From positions 1 through 64,000 of the forward strand of contig WGMM01000020.1 in NCBI GenBank assembly GCA_016125085.1: 64,000 nucleotides of DNA. Reading direction: 5' to 3'. Of this stretch, positions 15,977 to 24,539 are shown piece by piece. The notes below the pieces were generated by a model. That model did no database searches. It was not told the DNA's origin and was given only the letters and a program-made list of their open reading frames with translations. Position numbers and translations under genes: made by a program. Within the stretch, counting starts at the first letter, position 1. The number at the start of each line of letters is the position of its first letter. The DNA comes from a bacterium (lineage in GTDB: Bacteria > Planctomycetota > Planctomycetia > Isosphaerales > Isosphaeraceae).

Positions 15977-16405
15977 ATGGCCATCGTCAACAACTTGCAG
16001 AAATGTCTGGAAAGTCCGTACTTGTTCGAGGACACCGACGCACCCTCGCGTGTGCCTGGCCTACTCAATATGGCGGCTGACCGGCTTGAGGCCGCGACCA
16101 ACATCCATTCGTATCAGAAGGGTGACAAGGCCGACATTATCTTTCTCAGCTACGAGGCGATGTTCGCCTGCATTCGTGCCCTGGTCTACACCAAGGGGTT
16201 GCGGGAATACGGTCTGCGTTGCCTTCTGGTCGCCGTCGACGTGCAGTACGTCAAGCCAGGCCTGCTCGACGCCCGGCTGATCCAGAAATTCCAGACGATT
16301 CAGGAACTGAAGAGTTCTCCGGAAGATGCGATCGAACTCGCTTCGGCTATGGTGAAGCGAACTCTCGAAATCCTGACATCCGCTCAATCGGCGAAATCGG
16401 CCTGA
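15977..16405 (+). CDS. HEPN-domain-like protein
   Basis: This 142-residue all-helical protein resembles HEPN domains in the stretch SYEAMFACIRALVYTKGLRE, where family members typically read AMFHAARALLYAKGYRE followed by a histidine. That His of the Rx4-6H RNase motif is missing here (REYGLRCLL), so ribonuclease activity is doubtful. HEPN proteins often pair with a nucleotidyltransferase (MNT) as toxin-antitoxin modules, but no MNT gene is adjacent. It starts 68 bases after nuoN and may be transcribed with it. The assignment rests on pattern similarity only. Confidence 0.72.
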   Translation: MAIVNNLQKCLESPYLFEDTDAPSRVPGLLNMAADRLEAATNIHSYQKGDKADIIFLSYEAMFACIRALVYTKGLREYGLRCLLVAVDVQYVKPGLLDARLIQKFQTIQELKSSPEDAIELASAMVKRTLEILTSAQSAKSA

Positions 16406-16484
16406 CCGATCGGCTGAATTCCGAAAGTCCGGGCTGGTCAGGCATCTTTCCCAGAAATCGGCCCCCGTCGAGTTTTCCGCCACC

Positions 16485-17870
16485 ATGTCGCATACGGATT
16501 CGGCGGGAAAAGATATCGGGAACGGCGGCTTTCAGGCTTTTCGGGTGCCTTGTTTCGCCCGCTACTGGTTCGGCTCCGCTTTCGCGATCCTCGGCCAGCA
16601 GATGGTGGCCGTCGCCATCGGTTGGGAACTTTACGAACTGACCGGTTCGGCCACGGTGCTCGGGCTGGTCGGCTTCGCCCAGGTGTTGCCTGTTCTCCTT
16701 CTGGCTTTGTGGTCGGGCTCGCTTGCGGACACTTTCGATCGTCGAGTGATCGTACTGATCGCCCAGGCTCTGATGATCGTCTCGACCAGCACTCTGGGGG
16801 CCATCAGTGCCGGCTTCGTAAACCTGCCGGATCACTCGCTTTTCCGATCGTTGAATCTGGGGGTCGAGAGCCTCATCGGCCTGCTGGGCGAAACTGGCAC
16901 ACGAGTCGAGGATCCGCGTGTATCGGCATACCTGATCCTGCTTTCGTGCATGGGCCTGGCGAAGGTTCTCAACAATCCGTCGCGAGTCGCCATCCTGCCT
17001 CGGCTCGTTCCGGGTGACGTGCTCACCAACGCGATCACCTGGAATTCGTCAGCCATGCATCTGGCCGCCACGTTCGGCCCTGCGCTCGGGGCCTTGATCG
17101 TCAGCCTGGCCGGTGATTCGAAAGCCCGGTACGCGGCCGTTTATTGGACGGACGCATGCTGCGCCCTGACGATGTTCTGCTGCTTCCTCAGCCTGCCGCG
17201 CGGAATTGGCCAGCCGCTCAGAAAGAAGGCCGATGCGGGTCAGTCGGAATCGAACCACTGTCTGGACGGATTGCGACATGTGCTGAATGACAAGGTCATT
17301 CTCGCCGCGATTTCGCTCGATATGTTCGCTGTGTTCTTCGGCGGATGTACAGCCCTGCTGCCGATGTTCGCGCGCGATATCCTGGGAGTCGGAGTCATCG
17401 GTTATAGCTGGCTGAGGGCTGCCCCGCCTATCGGGGCGTTCGCCATGGGGCTTTTTCTGGCGTATCGGCCGCCACGCAATGGGATCGGCCGGATGCTGAT
17501 TCTATCTGTCATTGCCTTCGGTGCGGCCACATTGGGCTTCGGGCTGTCCCGCAATTATGCATTGTCCCTGCTGATGCTCGGTCTTCTCGGTGCGTTCGAT
17601 AACGTCAGTGTCGTGATTCGCCATAACCTGGTTCAGATTCGTACTCCCGACGCACTTCGTGGTCGTGTCGCCGCGGTGAACGGGCTTTTCATCGGATCGT
17701 CGAACGAACTCGGGGCTTTGGAATCGGGTCTCACGGCGGCACTCTGGGGGCCGGTCGGCAGCGTTCTGGTGGGTGGAACGGCGACAATTCTCGTGGTTCT
17801 CACGATCGCGCGTCTGTGGCCCGATTTGCCACGGCTGGCAACGCTGGATCAGGCGATCGAAGCCGGATAG
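16485..17870 (+). CDS. MFS transporter, EntS/MFS_3-like exporter
   Basis: This 461-residue protein has about 12 hydrophobic helices and features of the major facilitator superfamily, for example the loop motif GSLADTFDRRVIVLIAQ after helix 2 and NNPSRVAILPRLVP, typical of the enterobactin-exporter-like MFS_3 group. Such proteins use the proton gradient to export small molecules. The central hydrophilic loop (RKKADAGQSESNH) separates the two six-helix halves. The substrate is unknown. The next gene, on the same strand 79 bases downstream, is a sugar-phosphate isomerase-like protein. Confidence 0.9.
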   Translation: MSHTDSAGKDIGNGGFQAFRVPCFARYWFGSAFAILGQQMVAVAIGWELYELTGSATVLGLVGFAQVLPVLLLALWSGSLADTFDRRVIVLIAQALMIVSTSTLGAISAGFVNLPDHSLFRSLNLGVESLIGLLGETGTRVEDPRVSAYLILLSCMGLAKVLNNPSRVAILPRLVPGDVLTNAITWNSSAMHLAATFGPALGALIVSLAGDSKARYAAVYWTDACCALTMFCCFLSLPRGIGQPLRKKADAGQSESNHCLDGLRHVLNDKVILAAISLDMFAVFFGGCTALLPMFARDILGVGVIGYSWLRAAPPIGAFAMGLFLAYRPPRNGIGRMLILSVIAFGAATLGFGLSRNYALSLLMLGLLGAFDNVSVVIRHNLVQIRTPDALRGRVAAVNGLFIGSSNELGALESGLTAALWGPVGSVLVGGTATILVVLTIARLWPDLPRLATLDQAIEAG

Positions 17871-17949
17871 GATATGCGAACGCCGTACCCGGAAAGTGGC
17901 GATGCGAACTTGTCGGCGTGATTCGGACAAGAGGGGGGAGTGACAGTCG

Positions 17950-18867
17950 ATGAAGCTCGGATTCGTATCGGCGATCTTGCCGGAACTTGCGCTGGAAGAC
18001 GTGCTGAAAACTGCTTCCGAGCTTGGATATTCGTGTGTCGAACTCATGTGCTGGCCGGTCGGCAAGGCGGAACGCCGTTACGCCGGTGTCACTCATGTGG
18101 ACGTCGCCCGGCTGGATTCCGCAGAAATTGCCCGAATTCATGAACTCCTGGACCGTTACGGCATTTTCATATCGGGTCTTGGCTACTACCCGAATCCGCT
18201 GACGCCGGACGAAACCGAGGCGAGTGCGGCTGTCGATCAGATTCGTCGTGTGATCGATGCGGCGAACGCTCTTGGCGTAAACGTGGCCAATACGTTCGTG
18301 GGCCGGGATCCGGGACGGACGATCGACGACCAGTGGTCACGATTTCTGGATACCTGGCGGCCGGTCGTGGCTCATGCCGAGCAGGCCGGCGTGAGAATCG
18401 GCATCGAGAACTGCCCGATGTCGTTCGGTCCCGATGAATGGCCCGGGGGCAAGAATCTGGCCGTTTCGCCCGCGATCTGGCGGCGCATGTATTCTGACAT
18501 TCCCAGCCTGAGCTGGGGCCTGAACTTTGACCCCAGCCACTTCGTGCTTCAGATGATGGACTACGTGAACGTGCTGCACGAATTCAAGGACCGGCTTGTG
18601 CATGTGCATGCGAAAGATGTCCGGATCGACCGGGCAAGGCTCAACGAACACGGAGTTTTCTCGTATCCGAAACTCTGGCATTCGCCCAAGTTGCCCGGAA
18701 TGGGCGACGTCGATTGGGGGCAATTTCTCGGGACTCTGGCGGACACCGGCTACGACGGACCGCTGGTCGTAGAAGTCGAAGACAGAGCCTTCGAAGGCTC
18801 ACTGGCCAAACGGATCGAGTCCCTGGCGGTCAGTCGGCGATTTCTGAGCCAGTACGTCGGCGGATAA
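17950..18867 (+). CDS. sugar phosphate isomerase/epimerase (xylose-isomerase-like TIM barrel)
   Basis: This 305-residue protein has the TIM-barrel layout of the AP endonuclease 2/xylose isomerase-like family. Likely metal ligands are the Glu in RIGIENCP, Asp-His in FDPSHF, His in VHVHAKD and Glu in VVEVED. Family members isomerise or epimerise sugars or inositols using a divalent metal. It is cytoplasmic, with no signal peptide. The exact substrate cannot be told. A glycosyltransferase gene follows 40 bases later, suggesting but not proving a joint role in sugar metabolism. Confidence 0.9.
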   Translation: MKLGFVSAILPELALEDVLKTASELGYSCVELMCWPVGKAERRYAGVTHVDVARLDSAEIARIHELLDRYGIFISGLGYYPNPLTPDETEASAAVDQIRRVIDAANALGVNVANTFVGRDPGRTIDDQWSRFLDTWRPVVAHAEQAGVRIGIENCPMSFGPDEWPGGKNLAVSPAIWRRMYSDIPSLSWGLNFDPSHFVLQMMDYVNVLHEFKDRLVHVHAKDVRIDRARLNEHGVFSYPKLWHSPKLPGMGDVDWGQFLGTLADTGYDGPLVVEVEDRAFEGSLAKRIESLAVSRRFLSQYVGG

Positions 18868-18907
18868 GCCCGGCAGGTCGTGCGTAAGCGAGCGAACGGA
18901 ACGTAAG

Positions 18908-19909
18908 ATGCCCCAGACGAGCGGAAAACGGACGGATCTGTCGATCATCATCCCCGTTTTCAACGAAGAAGAGAACGTCGCGCCCCTGCATGCCGAAATT
19001 CATGCGGCACTTCGTGATTCAGGCTATTCGTACGAAATTCTCTTCGTCGACGATGGTTCCCGCGACTCGACTCGTAAAGTTCTTCGTGAACTCCAGGCCG
19101 CCGATCCGGCGCACACCCGGCTCATACTTTTGCGCCGTAACTGCGGCCAGACGGCCGCCCTTTCCGCGGGGCTCGACCATTCTCATGGTGATGTGCTGAT
19201 ACCGATGGACGGCGACCGTCAGAACGACCCCGTCGATATCCCGCGCCTGAGGGCCAGGCTGGACGAAGGCTTCGACGTCGTCTCCGGTTGGCGGAAGAAT
19301 CGTCAGGACAAATACTTGAATCGCCGGTTGCCTTCGAAGGCCGCGAACCGGATCATCGCGCGTCTATCGGGAGTCGGCATTCATGACTTCGGTTGTACGA
19401 TGAAGGCGTATCGTCGTGAAGTACTCGAAGGAGTAAGACTTTACGGTGAAATGCACCGGTTCGTGCCGATTTTCGCCTCTTGGCAGGGCGGGAGAGTGAC
19501 GGAACTGGTCGTGAATCACCGGCCCCGAACCGCCGGTGTGACGAAATATGGCATCGGCCGCACCTGGAACGTGATTCTTGACCTGATTCTGATCCGCTTC
19601 CAGCAGCGATATTCGCAGCGGCCGATCCACTTTTTCGGCCGTCTGGGGCTTTACGCGATCCTCATGTCGCTGGCGATGTTCGCGCTGATGCTCTACTACA
19701 AATTCCTCCACAAACCGCTCACAGGCTACGGGCCGAAGAGCTTCATCGAAACACCCCTGCCGCTCCTGACTGTCATGTTCTTCCTGACCGGCGTGCAAAG
19801 CGTGATGCTCGGGCTGGTGGCCGAGATGGTCATGCGGACCTATTACGAGTCACAGGACAAAAAGACCTACGTCATCGGTGAGGTGGTTCAAGGCATTCCA
19901 GGCGAATAA
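18908..19909 (+). CDS. family 2 glycosyltransferase, polyprenyl-phosphate sugar transferase type
   Basis: This 333-residue protein has a GT-A domain starting LSIIIPVFNEEENV, with the DDGSRDST and MDGDRQNDP nucleotide-sugar/metal motifs. Two C-terminal transmembrane helices follow (about residues 240-262 and 285-310). This layout matches DPM1/ArnC/GtrB-like enzymes, which move a sugar from a nucleotide carrier to polyprenyl phosphate at the inner membrane for envelope glycan or lipid modification. HRPRTAGVTKYGIGRTWNV is typical of the group. It is co-directional with the isomerase-like gene upstream. Confidence 0.92.
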   Translation: MPQTSGKRTDLSIIIPVFNEEENVAPLHAEIHAALRDSGYSYEILFVDDGSRDSTRKVLRELQAADPAHTRLILLRRNCGQTAALSAGLDHSHGDVLIPMDGDRQNDPVDIPRLRARLDEGFDVVSGWRKNRQDKYLNRRLPSKAANRIIARLSGVGIHDFGCTMKAYRREVLEGVRLYGEMHRFVPIFASWQGGRVTELVVNHRPRTAGVTKYGIGRTWNVILDLILIRFQQRYSQRPIHFFGRLGLYAILMSLAMFALMLYYKFLHKPLTGYGPKSFIETPLPLLTVMFFLTGVQSVMLGLVAEMVMRTYYESQDKKTYVIGEVVQGIPGE

Positions 19910-19971
19910 GTTGCGAACGGCTCGAATGCATTGAAGGGCCGTTCCGTGAATCGACCGAGGAGGTTCCGAAA

Positions 19972-20727
19972 GTGGCTTTGATCGATCATCCTGAAGGCGA
20001 TTATCGATTCCTTCCCGGGATTGCGCCCTATTCATGTGGCGTGGTGGCTCGCCCGGGATTCGAAATCGTGCATTGCGTTTTCGACCATGAGTTGTCTTAT
20101 CGTGAAGGACTGGACCGGATTTCCGGAACGCTCCGCACGGCAGGCCGACCGCTTGCGGCCCTTTGCGGGATCGAACTTCGGTCCCCTGCTCCGTTCACGT
20201 TCGAGGGGTTCGCGGAACTGAATCGCGAATATGCAGCGATACTCCAATCATGGGGCATTTTCGTCGACGGCGCGAATCCCGTCGCCCGGACGAACGTCGC
20301 TCCGGTTTACGGCGCTCCACATGAAGTCGTGCTTCACGGGTTTTCGTATACTCGTCCGACAAAAGAGCATTCTCGCCGCACCTTCGTGGTCGCGGGAGGC
20401 GGAGAGCTTCCGGAAGGCAAGCTCGACGCTGAATCGATCATCGCCCGTGGAGACGTTTCCGCCGAAGGGCTCGAACGGAAAGCAGCCTTCGTGCTTGGTT
20501 TGATGCATCATCGCATGCGTGCGCTGGGTGGCGACTGGTCGCTCGTCACGGCGGTCGACGTTTACACGCGCCATTCGCTCGATGGAATCATTCGAAACGT
20601 GTTCGCGGAGCAACTCTCCGGCGCATGGCGTAAGGGTCTGAGCTGGTACGTGACCGATCCGCCGGTGCGCGAGATCGAGTTCGAAATGGACCTGCGCGGA
20701 GTCGTGAACGAGATCGTTCTGACCTGA
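19972..20727 (+). CDS. RidA/YjgF-like protein with N-terminal extension
   Basis: This 251-residue protein has in its second half the pattern of the RidA/YjgF fold: AAFVLGLMHHRMRALGGDWSLV, then VDVYTRH and a conserved C-terminal VREIEFEMDLRGVV. RidA proteins hydrolyse reactive enamine/imine intermediates or act in related pathways. The first 120 residues may form a second, diverged copy of the fold. The start is GTG at 19972, preceded by GGAGGTTCC. The identification is moderate; the catalytic arginine common in RidA is not obvious. The gene ends just before a strong hairpin and a convergent kinase gene. Confidence 0.7.
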   Translation: MALIDHPEGDYRFLPGIAPYSCGVVARPGFEIVHCVFDHELSYREGLDRISGTLRTAGRPLAALCGIELRSPAPFTFEGFAELNREYAAILQSWGIFVDGANPVARTNVAPVYGAPHEVVLHGFSYTRPTKEHSRRTFVVAGGGELPEGKLDAESIIARGDVSAEGLERKAAFVLGLMHHRMRALGGDWSLVTAVDVYTRHSLDGIIRNVFAEQLSGAWRKGLSWYVTDPPVREIEFEMDLRGVVNEIVLT

Positions 20728-20737
20728 CCGATCCCAT

Positions 20738-20765
20738 AGTTCGGCATCGCTTGAGATGCCGAACT
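20738..20765. terminator. hairpin terminator between convergent genes
   Basis: AGTTCGGCATC (20738-20748) pairs perfectly with GATGCCGAACT (20755-20765) across a six-base loop. It lies between the stop codons of the RidA-like gene and the minus-strand kinase gene. There is no T-run on either side, but an 11-bp stem at a convergent junction suggests a shared terminator. Confidence 0.6.
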
Positions 20766-20806
20766 TGAATTCTCCGATCGGCTTACGAAACGAAAGCGCT
20801 GGCGGG

Positions 20807-21742
20807 TCAAACCCGCATTTCGTCTCTGAGAGCTTCTTCGGTGAAGTGTTCCGTATGCACGCGGCCTTTGCCGCTACGGATCTTCATCGCCACGAAGAGC
20901 TTGCGGCGGGTCTGCCGGTATGGCATGGCAACGGCCCGGTGCAGCCTGATCCACCAGGGCCGCTGGATTTCCAGAGCCTTGGCCTGTTCTGGCGGCAATG
21001 ACTTTCTGCGCAGTTTTTCGAGGTGATAGAGATCGCTTTTCTGAAGGATGGAGAGCAGCCATTTCGACGGAAACAGGAATCGGATGAACCCCTGGGGCGA
21101 TGCGTAACTGATCTGGAAGTCGATCAGGTACGGCAATCCGTCGTCACCGACCAGTACGTTTTCGCGTTTGTGAAGGTCGACGTAGGCCATTTCGCGGGCA
21201 TGCATCAGGTCGAGCAGAGAGCGCAGCCGGGGGAAGAATTCCTCGTGCACGGCTTCGCGGTGACCCAGGGGATGCCCTTCGACGAATTTTCGGGCGATCG
21301 CTGTGGGCATGAGCTGCCCTTGGGCTCTGACTTCGCCGAGAATGAGCGGCACTTGCCCTGTATCGGCCAGGCGATTGAGGATACGGGATTCGTTACCGGC
21401 GAGGATGCGACCGAGCCAGGACATCGGGATCGGACCGATACCCTGATATCGATTGAACTTGCAGATGACCTGACCGTGCGAGTCGCTGGAATAGAGTGCC
21501 GTGGCAGCCCAGGAATCGTGCTTGAAGATGCGGACGCGCTGATAAGACTCGCCCCGGATTTCGACCGATTCGGGTGGCTCGTTCTTGCCGAGGGCACGAA
21601 AAATCGCAGGACGAGGTTTGACGCCGGCGGGACCCGCAGGACGGCTGCCCGCGGGAACGTTCTCATGTCGCTGGTGTGCGGGGTCAAGTCTGTCCATTCG
21701 GTCAATCCGTTTCCCTGTGTGGACATTTCCTGAACGAGTCAT
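20807..21742 (-). CDS. lipopolysaccharide kinase (WaaP/Kdo-kinase-like)
   Basis: This 311-residue protein has the core of the LPS-kinase branch of the protein-kinase-like fold: a Lys-containing strand VICKFNRY, the catalytic loop YVDLHKRENVLV and the metal-binding LIDFQ. The C-terminal part is basic (RQTRRKLFVAMKIRSGKGR), fitting association with the inner membrane. Family enzymes phosphorylate sugars of lipopolysaccharide cores. It begins with an ATG at 21742. A second gene in the window (58507-60309) carries two such domains, so envelope-sugar phosphorylation seems well represented here. Confidence 0.8.
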   Translation of the reverse strand: MTRSGNVHTGKRIDRMDRLDPAHQRHENVPAGSRPAGPAGVKPRPAIFRALGKNEPPESVEIRGESYQRVRIFKHDSWAATALYSSDSHGQVICKFNRYQGIGPIPMSWLGRILAGNESRILNRLADTGQVPLILGEVRAQGQLMPTAIARKFVEGHPLGHREAVHEEFFPRLRSLLDLMHAREMAYVDLHKRENVLVGDDGLPYLIDFQISYASPQGFIRFLFPSKWLLSILQKSDLYHLEKLRRKSLPPEQAKALEIQRPWWIRLHRAVAMPYRQTRRKLFVAMKIRSGKGRVHTEHFTEEALRDEMRV

Positions 21743-22192
21743 TCAGGTGAGTGGTCGCGGGGCGGGCATGAAAGCCAGGACCACAACATTTGATCGTCAT
21801 TCCTTCGACCTTCGGAACAGGCACTCCAGGGCACCTTCCACCGAATTTTCGGATTATGCCGCACATGAGGATACGCGTCAAAGCCAGTCTCTGAAAATTC
21901 AGGTATTTTGTGTCGATTTCATGCGACATCGCCGACGAGCGGTATCGATTGCGGAATGGGCAAAATGTCGCTGGAAAATACGATCAGACACCGTTGATCC
22001 GTTTCGATGCCTTGCCAGGGTTGTTATGATTATCTCGCGACGTCGATGAATAGGCGGAGAAGCGAAAAGCAGGATTACCGACGCCTTCTGGCTCCCTGGT
22101 CATCGATGGCCGGGAACGGTAACGAGCCGCCCGAACAGCAGACGAATAGCGACGGCCGTAGAATCGCCGCGACGAGAGAGGTCAAAGGGAAC
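21743..22192 (+). promoter_or_regulatory. divergent intergenic region with a TATGAT box before aguB
   Basis: About 450 bases separate the kinase gene from the aguB start. The region is not coding-like. A TATGAT box at 22025-22030 (inside TTATGATTATC) is a good -10, but no convincing -35 lies 16-18 bases upstream. If it is used, the aguB leader is about 160 bases. Nothing else was recognised. Confidence 0.3.
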
Positions 22193-23077
22193 GTGTCCGA
22201 AAATTCGAAAGTCAAAGTCGGTCTGATTCAAATGCGGTGCGTTTCCGAACCCCGGAAGAACATGGCACACGCCCTGGAGATGGTGCGCCAGGCGGCTTCG
22301 CAGGGAGCCGAGGTGATCTGCCTGCCCGAGCTGTTTCGGTCGCTCTATTTTTGCCAGACGCACGACATCGAACTTTTCGACCTGGCGGAACCGATCCCGG
22401 GTCCATCGACCGATGAATTGGGCAAACTGGCCCGCGAATTGAATATCACGATCGTGGCCAGCCTTTTCGAAAAGCGGGCACCGGGGCTATACCACAATAC
22501 TTCGGTGATCCTTTTGCCGAGCGGCCAGATGACGGGCCTGTATCGCAAGAGTCACATTCCGCACGACCCTCTATTTTACGAAAAATACTATTTCACTCCG
22601 GGCGATACCGGATTTCACGCGAGCCACACGCCTCACGCCGAGGTCGGGGTGCTCGTATGCTGGGATCAGTGGTATCCTGAAGCCGCACGGGCAACGGCGC
22701 TGGACGGCGCCCAGTTGCTGTTCTATCCCACGGCGATTGGCTGGCATCCTGGCGAAAAAGCCGAATTCGGCGAAGCCCAGTACGATGCCTGGCGGACGAT
22801 TCAGCGTTCGCACGCGATCGCTAATGGAATTTACGTCATCAGCGTGAATCGCGTTGGGCATGAAGGCCCGGCGGATGGCGGGCTCGAATTCTGGGGCGGT
22901 TCGTTCGTGGCCGATCCGTTCGGCCGCCTGCTGGCGACAGCTCCACATACGGAAGAAGCCGTTCTGGTGGTCGAGTGTGACCTTGGCGCGATCGAACAGA
23001 CTCGGCGCAACTGGCCGTTTCTGCGTGACAGGCGGACCGATCTCTACGGTGTTCTTACAAGACGTTTCGGCAAATGA
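22193..23077 (+). CDS. aguB: N-carbamoylputrescine amidase
   Basis: This 294-residue nitrilase-superfamily enzyme has the full catalytic set: Glu in ICLPELF, Lys in YRKSHIPHDP and Cys in VLVCWDQWYPEAAR. FYEKYYFTPGD and the C-terminal region are typical of AguB, which hydrolyses N-carbamoylputrescine to putrescine, CO2 and ammonia. The GTG start at 22193 follows AAAGGGAAC and gives MSENSKVKVGLIQ, where family homology begins; the frame is open further upstream but is not coding-like. Its stop overlaps the next start (ATGA) with aguA, so the pair forms one agmatine-to-putrescine unit. Confidence 0.93.
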   Translation: MSENSKVKVGLIQMRCVSEPRKNMAHALEMVRQAASQGAEVICLPELFRSLYFCQTHDIELFDLAEPIPGPSTDELGKLARELNITIVASLFEKRAPGLYHNTSVILLPSGQMTGLYRKSHIPHDPLFYEKYYFTPGDTGFHASHTPHAEVGVLVCWDQWYPEAARATALDGAQLLFYPTAIGWHPGEKAEFGEAQYDAWRTIQRSHAIANGIYVISVNRVGHEGPADGGLEFWGGSFVADPFGRLLATAPHTEEAVLVVECDLGAIEQTRRNWPFLRDRRTDLYGVLTRRFGK

Positions 23078-24399
23078 ATCGCTCCGCCCGTTCGGAAAGA
23101 CCGGAATCTGAAGTGACTATGAAAGACGATCGAAACGACCACGTGGCGGACGACTCCGTGCAAGCTCCTGCTGACGCGACGGATCAAGCCGTGCCGGAAG
23201 TTCGCCCGACGCCGGCGGAACTTGGCTTTCGCCACCCGGCGGAATGGGAGCCGCACGAATCCACGTGGATCGCCTGGCCACACCAGGAAGAAGACTGGCC
23301 CGGCAAATTCGGACCGATTCCCTGGGTCTTCGCCGAGATCGTGCGCCATTTGAGCCGGTCGGAACAGGTCGATTTGATCGTTCCCTCACGCAAGCGGGTG
23401 GACGACGTCGCCGATGCTCTGACCCGCGCCGGAGCCGACCTGGACCGTGTCGTGTTTCATGAGTGGCGGACGGACCGTGGCTGGTTGCGGGACAGCCTGC
23501 CTTCGTTTCTCGTGCGTCAGGGCGTCGTAGATTCGGACGATGACCCCCTGGGTTCGCGCCGCGCCGCCGTGTGCTGGAAGTTCAACGCCTGGGCCAAGTA
23601 CGAGAATTATCAACGCGACGCGAAACTGCCCCGGCGCATCGCCCGCACTTACGGCATCGACAGGTTCAAGCCTTTCGTTTACGTCGGTCAGGATCGCCAT
23701 CGCGTGGTCCTTGAAGGTGGTGCCATCGACACGAATGGTCAGGGCATTTTACTTACGACCGAGGAATGCCTGCTCTCCGAAACCCAGTGCCGAAACCCGG
23801 GGCTGTCACGTGAGGACTACCAGAAGCTGTTCGCCGAAACGCTGGGTATCGACGAGGTCATCTGGCTCGGCCTGGGGATCGTGGGCGACGACACGCACGG
23901 GCACGTCGACGATCTGGCCCGGTTCGTTTCGGCGGATACCGTAGTCACGGTCGTCGAATCTTCCCGTGGCGACGTGAATTACGAGCCGCTTGCCGATAAT
24001 GCGCGACGGCTGAAAGCTGCGACGCCAGGCGGCAAACGCCTGAACGTCATCGAGCTGCCTATGCCAAGGCCCGTCGTGTTCGAAGGCCAGCGGCTGCCGG
24101 CCAGCTATGCGAACTTTTATGTGGCGAACAAGGTCGTTCTCGTGCCGACCTTCAATGATCCCGCCGACCGCGCGGCGTTGTCGATTCTGGCCGACTGCTT
24201 TCCGGGGCGAGACGTCATCGGCATTCACGCCCTCGACCTGGTCTGGGGTTTCGGCACGCTCCACTGCCTGGCCCACGAAATGCCGGCGATCCCGGATCCG
24301 AAGCCGGCCGAACCGGCAGACACCGAGACGAAGCCGAAATCGACTCGAAGTCAGGCAGCGACACTTAAATCGCGGCCGCGCAAGAAACCGGCCGAGTGA
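23074..24399 (+). CDS. aguA: agmatine deiminase
   Basis: This 441-residue protein matches the peptidyl-arginine deiminase-like agmatine deiminase family: RHPAEWEPHESTWIAWPH near the start, EGGAIDTNGQG, GDDTHGHVDDLARF with the active-site His and Asp, and GTLHCLAHEMP with the catalytic Cys near the C-terminus. The enzyme converts agmatine to N-carbamoylputrescine, the substrate of the upstream gene. I use the ATG at 23074 because it overlaps the aguB stop; a second ATG at 23119 is also possible since homology starts later. A basic tail of about 40 residues follows the catalytic domain and is unusual. Confidence 0.9.
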   Translation: MNRSARSERPESEVTMKDDRNDHVADDSVQAPADATDQAVPEVRPTPAELGFRHPAEWEPHESTWIAWPHQEEDWPGKFGPIPWVFAEIVRHLSRSEQVDLIVPSRKRVDDVADALTRAGADLDRVVFHEWRTDRGWLRDSLPSFLVRQGVVDSDDDPLGSRRAAVCWKFNAWAKYENYQRDAKLPRRIARTYGIDRFKPFVYVGQDRHRVVLEGGAIDTNGQGILLTTEECLLSETQCRNPGLSREDYQKLFAETLGIDEVIWLGLGIVGDDTHGHVDDLARFVSADTVVTVVESSRGDVNYEPLADNARRLKAATPGGKRLNVIELPMPRPVVFEGQRLPASYANFYVANKVVLVPTFNDPADRAALSILADCFPGRDVIGIHALDLVWGFGTLHCLAHEMPAIPDPKPAEPADTETKPKSTRSQAATLKSRPRKKPAE

Positions 24400-24539
24400 C
24401 TCAATGACGGGATGAACATGTCGTGGGGCCGTAGTGTCCTGCGGCGTCTGGCCGATCCGGCCGGAAACCGAACGAAAAAGTGCAGCGAAGAAGAAGTGCG
24501 AAGTGCGTCCGGAAAGGACGCAGAAAGACGATTCGAAAG

